Source: Amphimedon queenslandica
Lineage: Eukaryota > Porifera > Demospongiae > Haplosclerida > Niphatidae
Direction: 5' to 3'
NCBI RefSeq assembly: GCF_000090795.2
Contig: NW_003546494.1
Coordinates: 9,698 to 53,270, forward strand
DNA length: 43,573 nucleotides
The position numbers and the translations under genes were made by a program. Under the pieces are notes generated by a model. That model saw only the letters and a list, made by a program, of their open reading frames with translations, did not search any database and had not been told where the DNA came from. Each line of letters opens with the position of its first letter. Position 1 is the stretch's first letter. Of this stretch, positions 41,990 through 43,573 are shown one piece after another.

Positions 41990-42298
41990 TTAAAAAAGGA
42001 CATTACGAAATAGAAGAGGTGACAGATAAATGTCTGCAATTGTAAATGTGGTGTCACATAATAGAAGCTGAGCACCTCCTGGCTTCAACAACAGTAACTG
42101 ATTAATCTTTGCCAACATTGGCTTTAGTCCACAAATCACGATGTCAAGGCACATGACAATTTTATGCACCAAATTTTGTAGGTCGTATGATAATTCCTGA
42201 AGGTTATATAATGAGACGTGATAGCCTAAACCTATGAAGATACCTATTTTATACAAAATAATCATGTTAGTAATTATTATAAAACACAAATAAAACAT
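41990..42298 (-). pseudogene. Fragment resembling a GST C-terminal domain
   Basis: The minus frame ends with LLLKPGGAQLLLCDTTFTIA followed by DIYLSPLLFR. The F-T-I-A-D-I pattern is the N-capping box (S/T-x-x-D) of glutathione S-transferase C-terminal domains, and the preceding amphipathic segment (VICGLKPMLAKINQ) fits a helix before it. The upstream part is hydrophobic and unclear, and no thioredoxin-like N-domain is seen. It may be an exon or a relic. Confidence 0.25.
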
Positions 42299-42304
42299 AA
42301 AACC

Positions 42305-42938
42305 ATTAAATCACTTGAGATTAAAAATACCTTGCAGGAAGATGCATTGACAAAAGTAAAATTTGACGAGTTAACGCATTAATTTAAAAAAGCAAACTTT
42401 ATAACCATCAAAAATTAATGTGCCATGTATGCATGAAGGCAGCAATTTGTTACTCATGTAATTGAAACTCACCAACAGGGGAAATTAACTGTTTTGTCTA
42501 ATTTTTAAGTCTCCCATAAATCCCACATTACAGTACATGCATATGTCACCTTGATTGTTAGGTTTCTTAGTGACATCAGAGATGTATGCTCTTAGAATGG
42601 ATCACATGTTGCAAACTTCTTTTTATAAAGAAATGATGGTGTTCCTTCTGACTTTTCAAATTCTCTTAATACTGATGAAAATGCACTAATATGGGGTGTA
42701 GTTGAAGAGGACATTGCATCCTCTCCCTTGTAATGGATTACAACTCACTTGTTGTTGGAGCTATCCAATTAAATATAAACATGCTTTCAAAAAACTTATT
42801 GTCCATGCCATCCATTAAAAGAAATTGTAGTAGGTTTTCATAATTGGTGGATCAGTTTGCAGGGGCTTTCTTCCATAGTGCTGCCATTCAAAACTTATCA
42901 CATTTCCAGTTTTCTATGACAATTTAAGCTAAGTCATG
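42305..42938. other. Gene-free stretch
   Basis: No supported gene or repeat. Confidence 0.4.
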
Positions 42939-42940
42939 AC

Positions 42941-43100
42941 TATTATATAGGCGGTAGCCTATATGTAGGATTGAGGTTGGTTTTTCAAGATGGCGGCCGT
43001 TTTTATGACTTTCAAACACTTATTATATAGGCAGTAGCCTATATGTAGGATTGAGTTTGGTTTTTCAAGATGGCGACCGTTTTTATGATTTTCAAACACT
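42941..43100. repeat. 80-bp tandem duplication inside repeat copy C
   Basis: 42941-43020 and 43021-43100 are nearly identical (TATTATATAGGC, TAGCCTATATGTAGGATTGA, TTTTTCAAGATGGCG). Copy A has the unit once. Confidence 0.92.
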
Positions 43101-43573
43101 TATAACTCTTTTATCTTATGTTGTACAGCCTTATAAATGACTTAGACGGGCTCTCCTGCACTGAGCGATTCTTCTGGTACCTTTAAAGTGGACTGTAATG
43201 TAGCGAGAGCTTTTTTGAAGAATAGGCCCAAATTCAAATTTCTGCAAAATTCTTCAGACTTTTTCTTCTTTCATCTTCTTCTATCGGCCCTCTAATCTTT
43301 TAAACCAGAGAACCGCTCCAGTTGGCTTTTACATCATTCCTTTGTGCTTGGGTCAAGGACCACAAAGGTGGATTCAAAAAGAAGCAAGGAGAGAACAAAA
43401 TGGAAGTCAAAATCCAGCTGCAGACACCGCATGGGTTTGTGGTTTGACGCCATTTTAATTTATGCGCACGTGATTAGCATGAATATGATTAACCTAACTA
43501 CAGAATCAAAACAGAATGTAATATCTTAATTTACGAAAAAAGAATGGAAACAAGTAAATAAAAAATATTAAAA
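42941..43573 (-). repeat. Dispersed repeat, copy C, at the right window edge
   Basis: Reverse complement of the repeat at 1-551, closely similar over its whole length (CAAGATGGCG, CAAATTCAAATTTCTGCAAA, GTGGACTGTAATG, GACCACAAAGGTGG, GCCATTTTAATTTATG). It includes one extra 80-bp tandem unit; without it the length is 553 bp against 551 for copy A. Both edge copies are cut within about 4 bp of the same repeat position. Confidence 0.85.

Noticed and set aside
1..43573. A single giant transposon (Polinton/Maverick or similar) bounded by the edge repeats
   Set aside because: No polymerase B, capsid, ATPase or integrase set is present; the contents are unrelated relics on both strands.

Overview
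The window is AT-rich eukaryotic DNA: introns with GT/AG borders, no operons, and mostly decayed transposable elements with a few fragments of intron-containing genes. The mix of families (gypsy relics, TTF/ZMYM1-like hAT, THAP, pogo-like DDE transposase, HIRAN, CXC-domain elements, many short inverted-repeat elements) resembles a compact invertebrate genome. A demosponge such as Amphimedon is my best guess, from memory of similar protein families and not from any search.

Layout. 1-551 and 42941-43573 are two copies of one dispersed repeat in opposite orientation, framing the window. 551-2870 (-) is a truncated gypsy element (gag, protease, RT, start of RNase H). 2944-3180, 25399-25630 and 28539-28775 are one 0.24-kb inverted-repeat family with 4-bp target duplications. 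6.6-7.2 kb (-) is a THAP-domain relic. 7946-16521 (-) is an inferred hAT element split by a second element (about 9.0-13.7 kb, -) that encodes an XPG/FEN1-like nuclease signature and a CXC domain. 16945-17963 is a 1-kb inverted-repeat element with another nested inside it. 18840-23345 (+) is a second gypsy relic with a 544-bp inverted-repeat element inside gag. 23.8-24.95 kb (-) is a possible spliced host gene. 27.1-29.25 kb (+) is a broken transposon-type gene interrupted by the 0.24-kb element.

29.8-33.8 kb holds a 143-bp TAA-duplicating element, a hAT-type element made of AACTAR repeats, a small minus-strand ORF with three SUMO-interaction-like motifs, a plus-strand coding relic and two further hAT-like short elements in introns. 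33.2-35.7 kb (+) is a multi-exon gene of unknown function. 35839-38720 is the most informative structure: a Tc1/mariner-superfamily (pogo-like) transposon with 37-bp inverted ends and TA duplications. It carries a DDE transposase gene and, divergently, a HIRAN-domain gene, with a hairpin between them; a 413-bp hAT-type element with a perfect 8-bp duplication has landed in the transposase. 40.6-42.3 kb holds another hAT-type short element and two fragmentary minus-strand coding relics.

Most coding regions carry stops, frameshifts or insertions, so the window is best read as layers of transposition. The candidate undescribed system is the pogo-like element with its HIRAN partner gene. The XPG-like/CXC element is second.
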